Positions 6,335 to 14,251 of a DNA stretch of 19,409 bases are shown one piece after another. This DNA is from Rhizobiaceae bacterium (GTDB lineage Bacteria; Pseudomonadota; Alphaproteobacteria; Rhizobiales; Rhizobiaceae): assembly GCA_021648425.1 (NCBI GenBank), contig JAKISV010000035.1, positions 1-19,409 of the forward strand. The letters are read 5' to 3'. Within the stretch, counting starts at the first letter, position 1. The number at the start of each line of letters is the position of its first letter. The notes under the pieces are model-generated. The model saw only the letters and a program-made list of their open reading frames with translations, made no database searches and had not been told where the DNA came from. Position numbers and translations under genes: made by a program.

Positions 6335-7702
6335 ATGATGCAGCTGAATAGTGTGATCTGGTTAACACAGTTTCATATGAGTGTTGTTTTGAGTAGCAAG
6401 AAAAAGAAATCCGCAATCACCACCATTGCCGAATTTTCATCCCGGATGTTTGCCAATGCCAATATCGCGCAGTGCGAACATAAGGCTCCAGCATCCTTGT
6501 GTCATGAGCTCGACTCTGACCTGGTACTGCAAAATATGAAAGCAAATGTTTCCTGCTTGAATGGCAATGGTACATGGATGCAGGTTGCTGGCGGAAGTTG
6601 TGAATATTTCAACTCAATTGATACTAAATGTTTTAGGGAATGGGTGAATTCAACAGTTCATGTTCAAGACCGGGTAGTAGTACTCAAGGCTGTTAGCGAT
6701 TGCGAGGCTGATGATAAAACCGCAATTGAAGAATTTCGCGTATTAAATTCATCGTCTTTTTGTGAAGCACCGCTTTGGGTTGAAATACGATGTGTTCCAG
6801 TGCCTCGCCGCGATTCTGTACTGATATTTCTTGAAGATATTTCCACAGCCAAGAGCCTCGAAATCGAGATGCTGGCCGCACGTGATTTGGCGGACAAAGC
6901 AAACCTGGCCAAGTCAAGATTTCTGGCCAATATGAGCCACGAATTACGCACACCTCTCAATGCTATAATTGGTTTTTCAGAAATATTGAAAAGCGGAATG
7001 CTACCTGCCAACAACGGTGAAAAGCAGCAGGAATATCATGGTCTGATAAACGATTCCGCTCAGCATCTGCTGCAAGTGGTGAATGATATTCTTGATATAT
7101 CCAAAATTGAGGCGGGAAAATACGAAATCCATCCCGAAGAACTCGACCTGACACAAATCATCAGTTCCTGTTGCTCAATGATGTATCCCCTGGCGAAAAA
7201 CCGAGAAGTCAGCCTTCACATTTGTGAGCAGGAGAAAGTTGTTTTATTGGAAGCAGATTCCAAAGCGCTACGGCAAATATTGTTAAATCTGCTATCCAAT
7301 GCGATCAAATTCTCCAAGAGGGAAACAACTATCTACATTTCAGCAGTTCGTGTTGGAAGAATGGTTGAGTTGAAAGTCACAGATCAGGGGGATGGCATTT
7401 CCAATGAGCATCTCGAAGGTCTTGGTGAGCCATTTCATCAAATCGACGGCGAAAAGTCGAGAAGGCATGAAGGGACTGGCTTAGGACTTTCAATAGTTAA
7501 AGGCTTGGCACAATTACATGGCGGAAGTTTGAAAATAGAAAGTCAATTGGGTAGTGGAACAACGGTCTGCGTACAGCTATCCCAATCTTTGGGGCTAAGC
7601 TATCCCGTGCCGGCAGATGACAGCGACACAGTTATACGAATAAAGCCGGCCAATACCCAAATGCATAATGACCGCAATGAATTATCCAGAATGGTTCGAT
7701 AG
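6335..7702 (+). CDS. Soluble PAS-type sensor histidine kinase
   Basis: A two-component sensor kinase of 455 residues. There is no membrane segment, so it should act in the cytoplasm. Residues about 60-172 form a PAS-like sensory region ending in LIFLEDISTAKSLE, followed by a short coiled linker. HisKA has the phospho-accepting H202 in FLANMSHELRTPLNA. The HATPase_c domain shows the N box (LLNLLSNAIKFS), G1 (DQGDGI), F box (GEPFHQID) and G2 (EGTGLGLSIV). The sensor region holds eight cysteines (C47, 56, 74, 89, 99, 123, 143, 153), unusually many. The start is ATG 6335 or 6338; AGGG is nine bases upstream of 6335. No response regulator lies nearby, so it is an orphan kinase. The 3' end overlaps the next gene. 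Confidence 0.9.
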   Translation: MMQLNSVIWLTQFHMSVVLSSKKKKSAITTIAEFSSRMFANANIAQCEHKAPASLCHELDSDLVLQNMKANVSCLNGNGTWMQVAGGSCEYFNSIDTKCFREWVNSTVHVQDRVVVLKAVSDCEADDKTAIEEFRVLNSSSFCEAPLWVEIRCVPVPRRDSVLIFLEDISTAKSLEIEMLAARDLADKANLAKSRFLANMSHELRTPLNAIIGFSEILKSGMLPANNGEKQQEYHGLINDSAQHLLQVVNDILDISKIEAGKYEIHPEELDLTQIISSCCSMMYPLAKNREVSLHICEQEKVVLLEADSKALRQILLNLLSNAIKFSKRETTIYISAVRVGRMVELKVTDQGDGISNEHLEGLGEPFHQIDGEKSRRHEGTGLGLSIVKGLAQLHGGSLKIESQLGSGTTVCVQLSQSLGLSYPVPADDSDTVIRIKPANTQMHNDRNELSRMVR

Positions 7703-8483
7703 AATTATGAAAAGCAGTATACGCGAGCAAATGAGTAATTTTGTATCTGCCAATCAAAGCATGGTAGCAGGTACAGTATTGTTTCTGTTTGCCTATTCGG
7801 TGTTTGCTGCCAATGCAGTATTAAAACAACCTGCAGATCACCCTCAGCCGCTTTGGAAGTCAGACATAATCAAAACAAGCAAAGCAGCTCAGTCCGCTCC
7901 TCAAAGTATTATTCCCGTCCGGCGTGTTGAAACATCAAAATATCCAGCCACGCCAATTCCTGTTCCTGTCTTGCGTCCTGATACCCATCAATCAACAAAT
8001 GCCCGAAGCGAAAACACTTCTTACGTTGCCACAGCTAAAGATGTGGCGAAAGTTCAGCATTTACTTGAAAAATTAAAACTTTATTCCGGACCTGCCGATG
8101 GCAGGAATGGACCCTTGACCAAGGCTGCTATCAAGAAGTTTGAAAAGCAAAAAATTCTGCCTGTTCCCGGCCTCATATCCCCTCCATTAATCGTGTTACT
8201 GGAAAATGCTGTCGGGCAACTCAGCAGTACTAATACACCAACGTCTGTCGCAGCTCCGGTCATTGCAAATTCCGGCAATCCAGACCCGGGAATGATTGCA
8301 CGCATACAGGTGGGTTTAATAAATTTCGGCAGTCGCGAAGTAGCAATTGACGGGGTTATGGGTGAAAATACGAAAAAGGCAATTGAGCAGTTTCAAAAAA
8401 GATTCAATCTTAAGATCACCGGCCTGCCAAACAAGGCGCTGATTAGAAAACTTGAGAGCGTTGGTGCGCTCACTCAGGGCTAA
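7668..8483 (+). CDS. Membrane-anchored peptidoglycan-binding protein with two PGB domains
   Basis: The product (271 aa from the longest start) has a single hydrophobic segment at about residues 33-51 (AGTVLFLFAYSVFA). A proline- and serine-rich linker follows to about residue 120. Two copies of the peptidoglycan-binding fold PG_binding_1 come next, at about 123-178 (YSGPADGRNGPLTKAAIKKF) and 207-266 (REVAIDGVMGENTKKAIEQF). No catalytic domain is present, so it likely tethers or senses the cell wall from the inner membrane. The start is uncertain: ATGs at 7668, 7677, 7707 and 7731 are in frame and none has a clear ribosome site. The first overlaps the kinase gene by 35 bases, suggesting coupled expression. 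Confidence 0.85.
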   Translation: MTAMNYPEWFDRIMKSSIREQMSNFVSANQSMVAGTVLFLFAYSVFAANAVLKQPADHPQPLWKSDIIKTSKAAQSAPQSIIPVRRVETSKYPATPIPVPVLRPDTHQSTNARSENTSYVATAKDVAKVQHLLEKLKLYSGPADGRNGPLTKAAIKKFEKQKILPVPGLISPPLIVLLENAVGQLSSTNTPTSVAAPVIANSGNPDPGMIARIQVGLINFGSREVAIDGVMGENTKKAIEQFQKRFNLKITGLPNKALIRKLESVGALTQG

Positions 8484-8538
8484 CAGGCCCCAACCCCGCT
8501 AGCTCCTGGAGTAGCCTTTTGAACTACTGGAGAATTAA

Positions 8539-8889
8539 TTGCGTGTAACAGCTGACATCTGGGTATTTGTATTTTTGCGCAGGGAAAGCGACAGAGGTGC
8601 ATTTGCTACCATTGCAAAAAAAGGTGCAACAGAAGCGGGTGCAATTTATGTTATAGAGAACCGACTGGATGAAACTTTCTGCCTTTATGGTCCAGCCCCC
8701 CAAAGCCTGATTACCACTGAATTTGATGATCGAAAATTTGAGTCGCTACTGAATTTGGTGCCCGAAGAACAAATCGAAGCCTACATCGCCAAACTGAAAA
8801 ATTTTGATCCCGATATCTGGATTGTCGAAACCGAATGTCGTCAGGGACCTCCTTCCCTGGAGCTCGCTAACAGTGCCCTTAAGAAATAG
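8539..8889 (+). CDS. DUF1491 family protein
   Basis: This 116-residue cytoplasmic protein matches DUF1491, an alphaproteobacterial family of unknown function. Typical parts are the opening RVTADIWV, then ATIAKKGATEAGAIYVI, the central FCLYGPAPQ, and the ending DPDIWIVETECRQG. The start is TTG at 8539, with GGAG six bases upstream; no ATG is available in frame near this end. It follows the peptidoglycan-binding gene by 55 bases on the same strand and may be part of the same transcript. It is convergent with the DUF2336 gene, with only eight bases between the two stop codons. Confidence 0.85.
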   Translation: MRVTADIWVFVFLRRESDRGAFATIAKKGATEAGAIYVIENRLDETFCLYGPAPQSLITTEFDDRKFESLLNLVPEEQIEAYIAKLKNFDPDIWIVETECRQGPPSLELANSALKK

Positions 8890-8897
8890 AAATCTAT

Positions 8898-9992
8898 TCA
8901 ACCGGCTTTTTGTTGTTCTCTGTATGTCATCTTGGGGCGGGTATTCAAAATCTGAGTGCGCCGCGCGGTTGTGGCACTGTTGAGAACAGTATCTCTTGGC
9001 ACTGCAGCGGGTGGGTTTTTCTTAAAGTCCAAATTTCGCGCTCCAAGGTTTTTCATAATATCCATGCACTCAGCAACTGACAGTTCATCATAACGCGCAA
9101 TTGACCCGGTGAAGTCAGCAATGTTTTTTCCAGTACGCTGGTTCACAAGCAATAATATCTGAGAAACATCCGAGCGCGGTACATTGAGGCCCTTTAGAAA
9201 TATTGCAAGTGATGCACTGTTTTCATGTCGAACAATCTTTTCAACATCAACAACTGACATGCCGATTTTGTTGCCAATCTCTCTGGCAAGCGCATGATAT
9301 TGTTTGGCGCGAGCATGTTTGAGTATGCGTTCGTAAAACACACTCATTAAATGTGTTGCGTGTGGTTGGCCCTGGGACCTACTTTGTGTTTCATTTGCCA
9401 GGTTATTGTTAATACCTGCAAGTTTCAATAATTCGCTGCCCGATTTGCTAAAAGAAATTGATTTGTTTGAGTGCGCTGTATCATCATGATCCAAAGGCGA
9501 TAAGGCCCGGGTGGGGAGTTTAACACTATTCAATTTTAAGACCGGGTTTTTTGACAAAATCTGACAAACCAATTTGTCACCACGTGAAATCAGAGCTTGC
9601 GCCAGGCGCGAACTTATATCAGAGCGACGTGCCAAAATTGCCAGATAAGGGGTGCTCAATTTTTCAACAAGCTGCAACAAATCGCGTTCCCAAAACACTG
9701 GAGAAATCAGCAGGAAAGGTGCAGCAATTTCGATTGGTTCGATTGCAAAATAGTAGGCGATTGGTCGTGGAGTTCGTATATTTCGAGCCAGGTGGGCGGA
9801 AATTTTAATTTTTGTTGCTGCTTTTGTATCACCAATCAGTGAGTAAAACAGTTTAGTAAAAATCTCATTTTCATTCGAATATCTGTGCTTGCAATCGTTG
9901 CAGAACTGGATTGTGGATTCCAGTAGTAAATTTCCCCTGCGTTCACAGCCATTTGAGTTCTCATCAATTTCAGCTGGTAATCTGGCAATCAT
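8898..9992 (-). CDS. DUF2336 domain-containing protein
   Basis: This 364-residue soluble protein has the helical-repeat pattern of DUF2336 in its middle. The clearest part runs through PIEIAAPFLLISPVFWERDLLQLV and LAILARRSDISSRLAQALISRGDKLVCQILSKN (about residues 85-150). The N-terminus has two cysteines (FCNDCKHRY) that might form part of a small metal site, though no full set of ligands is seen. The C-terminal half has further helices and a basic tail (KMTYREQQKAG). ATG 9992 has GGAG seven bases upstream. DUF2336 proteins are common in alphaproteobacteria and their role is not established to my knowledge. It has its own candidate promoter. Confidence 0.8.
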   Translation of the reverse strand: MIARLPAEIDENSNGCERRGNLLLESTIQFCNDCKHRYSNENEIFTKLFYSLIGDTKAATKIKISAHLARNIRTPRPIAYYFAIEPIEIAAPFLLISPVFWERDLLQLVEKLSTPYLAILARRSDISSRLAQALISRGDKLVCQILSKNPVLKLNSVKLPTRALSPLDHDDTAHSNKSISFSKSGSELLKLAGINNNLANETQSRSQGQPHATHLMSVFYERILKHARAKQYHALAREIGNKIGMSVVDVEKIVRHENSASLAIFLKGLNVPRSDVSQILLLVNQRTGKNIADFTGSIARYDELSVAECMDIMKNLGARNLDFKKNPPAAVPRDTVLNSATTARRTQILNTRPKMTYREQQKAG

Positions 9993-10027
9993 TTTTTTGC
10001 TCCAAAATTGAATGCCCCCGGTCGGGT

Positions 10028-10055
10028 ATATTCAAGTCACACGGTCTCACTTCAA
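10028..10055 (-). promoter_or_regulatory. Candidate promoter of the DUF2336 gene
   Basis: Read on the minus strand, TTGAAG (10050-10055), a 16-base spacer and GAATAT (10028-10033) resemble an alphaproteobacterial housekeeping promoter about 35 bases before ATG 9992. An imperfect palindrome, with GAAT/ATTC arms and CCC-GACC-GGG at its centre (10010-10033), follows directly and overlaps the -10. It could be an operator or a leader hairpin. Confidence 0.35.
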
Positions 10056-10163
10056 CCTGTTGCAACCACTATTCGTTGAAACAATTTACAATCTATTAAC
10101 CAAATTGGACTTGCACTAAATATTCTGAAAATTTGCGAGATTGCGGTTTATAAAGCACACTGC

Positions 10164-10715
10164 TCACCCGGAATATTTGGTGCACCTTGCATCTGAAAAA
10201 AACGAACCCACTGCGTCCTTATCGATATTGCTATCCTTAAACTGACGCAATATCACAAATCCTTTTTTGATATCGGCTTCCACAACAACTGAGCGTTCGA
10301 TCTCTTCTGGCGGAGCTTCGCGAAGATTAATCATCTGCACCGGGTTTAACAATATCAGGTCGAGCCGGTTATCGATCGCCGTGCGATTGTTTAAACTGTA
10401 CACCACGCGCCCATCTTGTTCGAAAACAGACACGGACCAGAATATTGTGGATTTGGTCCCTGTGAACCGTAAGCCCGATTCACTCAGGTCAAAAGTACAG
10501 GCACCCATTTCAAGATATGGGTCGGTATCTTCCAAAACCAGTTTTGCCTTACCATCGTCTGTAAACCTGCTGAATACCCACATGTCCCTTTTGCCTGAGA
10601 TAATATTCCAGGCATCGCGGGAACCATAATCCGGGATCAGGATGATGATGGTAATATGCACAATACCGGCAACAACCAGTCCACACAGCAATAAATATAA
10701 ATATCTGGCTTTCAT
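10164..10715 (-). CDS. DUF1254-like (COG5436-type) inner-membrane protein
   Basis: The 183-residue product begins with one hydrophobic helix (about residues 4-26, RYLYLLLCGLVVAGIVHITI). A periplasmic domain follows with RDAWNII, MGACTFDLSESGLRF and VSVFEQDGRVVYSLNN. It resembles the short predicted membrane proteins that accompany DUF1214 proteins in Rhizobiales. I assign it to the DUF1254-like group from context and general pattern only. ATG 10715 overlaps the TGA of the DUF1214 gene as ATGA, so translation is probably coupled; a TTG at 10724 is less likely. It is the last gene of the minus-strand operon headed by PBP1A. Function unknown, presumably cell envelope. Confidence 0.7.
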   Translation of the reverse strand: MKARYLYLLLCGLVVAGIVHITIIILIPDYGSRDAWNIISGKRDMWVFSRFTDDGKAKLVLEDTDPYLEMGACTFDLSESGLRFTGTKSTIFWSVSVFEQDGRVVYSLNNRTAIDNRLDLILLNPVQMINLREAPPEEIERSVVVEADIKKGFVILRQFKDSNIDKDAVGSFFSDARCTKYSG

Positions 10716-11302
10716 TGTTGGCAACTAACCTTTTTTATCAAAGGCATTTGCGGACTGATCAAGCCGGCGCTGGCAGTGATGGGGGTGTCATATAATCGCA
10801 ATACCAGCCTGAACAATCCTTTTCCCTCTGTGGCCAGCCAGTTTCCAGGCGCAGCCTGAGGGCCTAGCGCAATACTGAATGTTCCATCTGCATATCGAAG
10901 CAGTCTTTTGGAATTGGTGTATTGTGGCACTTCGATTTTGCTTTTACCGGTTTTGAGCGCTGCTCCGTCCTGGCGATATGGTGTAAGTGTCCATAGTTTC
11001 GCTTTGGGTGTACGGCCTTCCAGAACATAGTTGCATTCAAGGTTTAGTCGTTCCCCGTTCATATCCTCGGTAGCCTCGAAAGCCAGGCCTTCAGCGGCCC
11101 CCAAAGGAACCGTGCTGTCAGAAATGACTCGAGCCAGCGTATAGGGGTCGGCCTCATTTCCACCGGTAAACGGCCAGGCAGTCCAACTCCCGATATTAAT
11201 TGCACCAATACCGTGAGATCGCTGAATTGAGTACCATGCACTGCCCCCCCCAAGGAGAAACCCAATGGTCAATACAATCAGTATTTGGAGGATAGTTCGC
11301 AC
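10712..11302 (-). CDS. DUF1214 domain-containing membrane protein
   Basis: The 196-residue product has an N-terminal membrane helix (about residues 4-25, ILQILIVLTIGFLLGGGSAW) and a periplasmic DUF1214 domain. The family signature is the C-terminal stretch FSIALGPQAAPGNWLATEG followed by GLFRLVLRLYDTPI. The start is GTG 11302, with AAGG six bases upstream. It begins eight bases after the PBP1A stop and overlaps the next gene by four bases, so the three are very likely one operon. The function of such short membrane-bound DUF1214 proteins is not known; the operon suggests cell-wall or envelope work. Confidence 0.85.
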   Translation of the reverse strand: MRTILQILIVLTIGFLLGGGSAWYSIQRSHGIGAINIGSWTAWPFTGGNEADPYTLARVISDSTVPLGAAEGLAFEATEDMNGERLNLECNYVLEGRTPKAKLWTLTPYRQDGAALKTGKSKIEVPQYTNSKRLLRYADGTFSIALGPQAAPGNWLATEGKGLFRLVLRLYDTPITASAGLISPQMPLIKKVSCQQ

Positions 11303-11310
11303 AACAGACC

Positions 11311-13506
11311 TTAGTTTGACTGAGTCTTTTGATTAGTCTGCGTTCCAGCAACCTTTTTGCTTAGTTTGATTGCCGGTGCATTTTTAAACATATTTTCTAA
11401 TATTCTCAGAGCATTTTCTGATTTTGATGACAATACTTTTGGTCGCAATATTTCGGTGCCTTCATCCTCATTGACGCTCTTTTTTGCAGAAACAATTTCT
11501 TTTTGCGGGTCTTCTTCTACCGGGTCAACAAACGGAATTGGTAGAATTTCTATATTCTGGTGTGCAAAAGTCATGAATTTCTGCCAGGTCATGGCAGGCA
11601 ACCTTCCGCCTGTTAGTCTTTTTGTAGGCGCATAGTTATCATTGCCAAACCAGACAGCAGCCACATAGTTGCCGGTATAACCAACAAACCAGGCATCGCG
11701 ATAGGCTTGAGTGGTTCCTGTTTTACCCGCAGCACGAATTCCCTCAAGTTTTGCGCGCCGCGCAGTGCCCCATTCGGGTACTTGCACCAGCATTTTGTTG
11801 ATTGCTGCAGCAGTAGTTTCTTTGAGAACACGCTTTTCTGCAGGGCCGTCTGTCTTAAAGTCAAACAGCAGATTTCCATTCGTGTCATTAATTTGAGTGA
11901 TTGTGTGAACATTCAATTTCTTGCCACCCGACATAAATGCACCATAGCCGTTTGCCATTTCCATCACAGTCATTCCATTTGACCCCAGAACCATAGGCGG
12001 GTTTTCCACTACAGGGGTAGTTACGCCAAGTTTGCGCAATAGTGATGTGATGCGAGGCCCACCCAGAGGTTTTAATCCATTTCCTTTGCCAACATAAAGA
12101 CGCACTGGAATTGTGTTTATGGATTTCACCAGAGCGGTAGTGAAATTGATTGGACCTCTAAAACTGCGAGAGTAGTTTTTTGGGCACCACATACGCCCAA
12201 AACGATTGAGGCAAACGGGTCCATCGGTCACCTTGGTATTTTCATCATAGCCAAAATTTTCAATTGCCGCTGCATATACATAAGGCTTGAACGAAGATCC
12301 TGGTTGCCGTTCTGCTGCAGTAGCTCGATTAAACTGGCTTAAACCATAATCGCGCCCTCCAACAATTGCCCGCACAGAACCATCATTTTCAATGGCGACC
12401 ATTGCAGCCTGGCTGACACCGTAGTCTTTGCCATACAATCGCAAATGGGTTTCAATCGAATCTTCCGCAGCCTTTTGCAAATCCAAATCCGCCGTTGTGC
12501 GTACAACAAGTGTGCGAGTGGGGAACCGGGCTGCTATGCGCTGGACTTCTTCATAAGACCAGTCCAGAAAATAGTTCGGCTGTTCTGCATCATCACGCTC
12601 AATAATTCCTGCCGGTTTACGCCTTGCTCCAATGACCTGGCCCTCAGTCATGAATTCAGCCTGCACCATATTGGTCAAAACCTCGTTGGCCCGCGCACGA
12701 GCTGCAGGAAGGTTATTGTGCGGTGAATATTTAGTTGGCGCCTTGAACAATCCAGCCAGCATCGCCGCTTCAGACAGCGAAACATCATTGATGTTTTTAC
12801 CAAAGTAAAATTTTGCTGCTGCCCCTATGCCAAAATTCCCACCGCCCAGGTAAGCGCGATCAAGGTACAGCTTCAATATTTCCTTTTTACTGAGGTTCCA
12901 CTCCAGCCAGACAGATAAAAACGCTTCTTTGATTTTGCGTTCAAATGTACGTTCATTGGTCAGAAATAAGTTTTTCGCCAATTGCTGAGTGATAGTACTG
13001 CCACCCTGGACAACCGAATTGGCGCGGACATTTTCTGCCATTGCTCTGGTTAATCCAAATATATCAATTCCAAAATGTACAAAAAAACGTCGATCTTCAG
13101 TTGCCAGAACAGCCTTGATCAGATGGTCGGGCAGATTGTCCAGCTTGGTTGATTCATCTTGTCGAATGCCCCGTTCGCCAATGCGTTTGCCATAGCGGTC
13201 AAGAAAAACGACAGAATAATCAGCCTGTTCGCGCCAGTTTTTCTCGGTGTCATCAAATGCCGGCAATGCCAGCGCCAACATTAATATCGATCCCACCAAC
13301 CCCAAAGTTAAGCTTTCATCGGCCAGTTCAGCAATCAGCTTTTTAAATCCTGTTACCTTAAACCGGCGAAAGAATATCGTGATCGATTCCCATGTTTCCC
13401 CTGCGCCAGAGAACATTTTATACATGGAAGAATCAATCCAGGAATCAAAATCCAGCAATCGGCTCCAGCCTCTGCTTTTTCTCTGATTATCAAATGGATC
13501 GCGCAC
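11311..13506 (-). CDS. Class A penicillin-binding protein 1A (transglycosylase/transpeptidase)
   Basis: A bifunctional peptidoglycan synthase of 731 residues. A cytoplasmic N-terminal region with one membrane helix (about 66-84) precedes the GT51 glycosyltransferase domain (about 95-290). That domain carries the catalytic Glu137 in TEDRRFFVHFGID and the motifs GGSTITQQLAKNLFL and LYLDRAYLGGG. The transpeptidase domain (about 365-650) has S404 and K407 in GSSFKP, S462-I-N464 as the SxN motif, and K595-T-G as the KTG motif. The acidic, basic tail to 731 looks disordered. The start is GTG 13506 with AGGA 11 bases upstream. All catalytic residues are present, so the enzyme should be active. It heads the operon with the DUF1214 and DUF1254-like genes. 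Confidence 0.95.
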   Translation of the reverse strand: MRDPFDNQRKSRGWSRLLDFDSWIDSSMYKMFSGAGETWESITIFFRRFKVTGFKKLIAELADESLTLGLVGSILMLALALPAFDDTEKNWREQADYSVVFLDRYGKRIGERGIRQDESTKLDNLPDHLIKAVLATEDRRFFVHFGIDIFGLTRAMAENVRANSVVQGGSTITQQLAKNLFLTNERTFERKIKEAFLSVWLEWNLSKKEILKLYLDRAYLGGGNFGIGAAAKFYFGKNINDVSLSEAAMLAGLFKAPTKYSPHNNLPAARARANEVLTNMVQAEFMTEGQVIGARRKPAGIIERDDAEQPNYFLDWSYEEVQRIAARFPTRTLVVRTTADLDLQKAAEDSIETHLRLYGKDYGVSQAAMVAIENDGSVRAIVGGRDYGLSQFNRATAAERQPGSSFKPYVYAAAIENFGYDENTKVTDGPVCLNRFGRMWCPKNYSRSFRGPINFTTALVKSINTIPVRLYVGKGNGLKPLGGPRITSLLRKLGVTTPVVENPPMVLGSNGMTVMEMANGYGAFMSGGKKLNVHTITQINDTNGNLLFDFKTDGPAEKRVLKETTAAAINKMLVQVPEWGTARRAKLEGIRAAGKTGTTQAYRDAWFVGYTGNYVAAVWFGNDNYAPTKRLTGGRLPAMTWQKFMTFAHQNIEILPIPFVDPVEEDPQKEIVSAKKSVNEDEGTEILRPKVLSSKSENALRILENMFKNAPAIKLSKKVAGTQTNQKTQSN

Positions 13507-13643
13507 GATATCTATTTTCCTGTTTGCATTTATGCATTCTATAGCACCAATGTCAGAATCCTGAAATGGAATAGAATACTATTATTAATGAAGTTTCTCA
13601 CAATTTGGTGGTTTGAGACAAAGATATATGGTCCATATTCCCC

Positions 13644-14105
13644 ATGCAATCTTCGACAGCAAAAAAGTTCTGGCAATATAAATCACTTTCCCAAATGACC
13701 AATGAGGAATGGGAGTCGCTGTGTGATGGTTGCGCGCGCTGCTGCCTGAACAAATTGGAAGATTGGGATACCGGCGAAATTTACTGGACGAATGTTGCCT
13801 GCGAGTTACTCGATCACGATACCTGCCGATGTAAGGATTACTCCAATCGCCAATCGATAGTGCCTGATTGCATCCAATTGACAAAATCCAATGTCCCAAA
13901 ACTTACCTGGTTGCCACCTACCTGTGCCTATCGCCTGATAGAGGAAGGCAGCGATTTGCCTGATTGGCATCCACTTGTTTGCGGTAATGCTGAAAGTGTC
14001 CACCAGGCCGGTATTAGTGTACGTGGGCGCGTAATTGCTGAAGAGGATATGAAAGCAGAAGAACTGGAAAATCATGTCGTCGAATGGCCACGAGAGATAA
14101 TTTAG
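13644..14105 (+). CDS. YcgN family cysteine-cluster protein (UPF0260)
   Basis: This 153-residue protein belongs to the YcgN/UPF0260 family, whose cysteines resemble Fe-S or zinc cluster ligands. The pattern is C27-x2-C30-x2-C33-C34 (CDGCARCC), C53, C61-x-C63 (TCRCKDY), C76 (VPDC), C94 and C113. Family landmarks WESLCDGC, LPPTCAYR and HPLVCG are all present. The molecular role of the family is not settled. ATG 13644 fits the family start, though no strong ribosome site is visible. It is divergent from PBP1A and lies 30 bases upstream of the GTA control region, with no terminator seen between them, so read-through is possible. Confidence 0.9.
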   Translation: MQSSTAKKFWQYKSLSQMTNEEWESLCDGCARCCLNKLEDWDTGEIYWTNVACELLDHDTCRCKDYSNRQSIVPDCIQLTKSNVPKLTWLPPTCAYRLIEEGSDLPDWHPLVCGNAESVHQAGISVRGRVIAEEDMKAEELENHVVEWPREII

Positions 14106-14111
14106 GAAAAA

Positions 14112-14128
14112 ATTCATAAAATGTGAAT
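14112..14128. promoter_or_regulatory. Inverted repeat ATTCA-N7-TGAAT upstream of the GTA promoter
   Basis: ATTCA at 14112-14116 and TGAAT at 14124-14128 form a perfect five-base dyad with a seven-base centre. It ends seven bases before the candidate -35. This is where an activator of the GTA operon could bind. The dyad is visible, the role is inference. Confidence 0.35.
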
Positions 14129-14135
14129 AAAATCC

Positions 14136-14164
14136 TTGACATCGTAACGGTTGTTTGGTAGTTT
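14136..14164 (+). promoter_or_regulatory. Candidate promoter of the GTA operon
   Basis: CTTGACA with the perfect -35 TTGACA at 14136-14141 is followed after 17 bases by TAGTTT at 14159-14164, a weak -10. It is the only promoter-like sequence between the YcgN gene and the GTA genes. Transcription would start near 14171, giving a leader of about 80 bases before ATG 14252. The leader holds a weak GCCA-loop-TGGC stem (14187-14199) and a T-rich run (14211-14220). Confidence 0.45.
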
Positions 14165-14251
14165 GTTTATACAGTCGGAGAGATGGGCCAGAAATTGGCT
14201 CACCCCCGGCTTTTTCTTTTCGTATTTCAAATTGTAGGTGGCCGGTTTTCA

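Noticed and set aside
14185..14220. Rho-independent terminator or small RNA in the GTA leader
   Set aside because: The stem has only four base pairs and the T-run is ten bases away, too weak to call as a feature on its own.
14183..14251. N-terminal extension of the g1-like protein from ATG 14183
   Set aside because: The ribosome site is only two bases from the ATG, and the added residues are hydrophobic and unlike the rest. ATG 14252 is preferred, though not proven.
14106..14251. Attachment site or integration scar at the left end of the GTA cluster
   Set aside because: No tRNA gene, no integrase and no repeat that could be an att site is visible. The region reads as a promoter.
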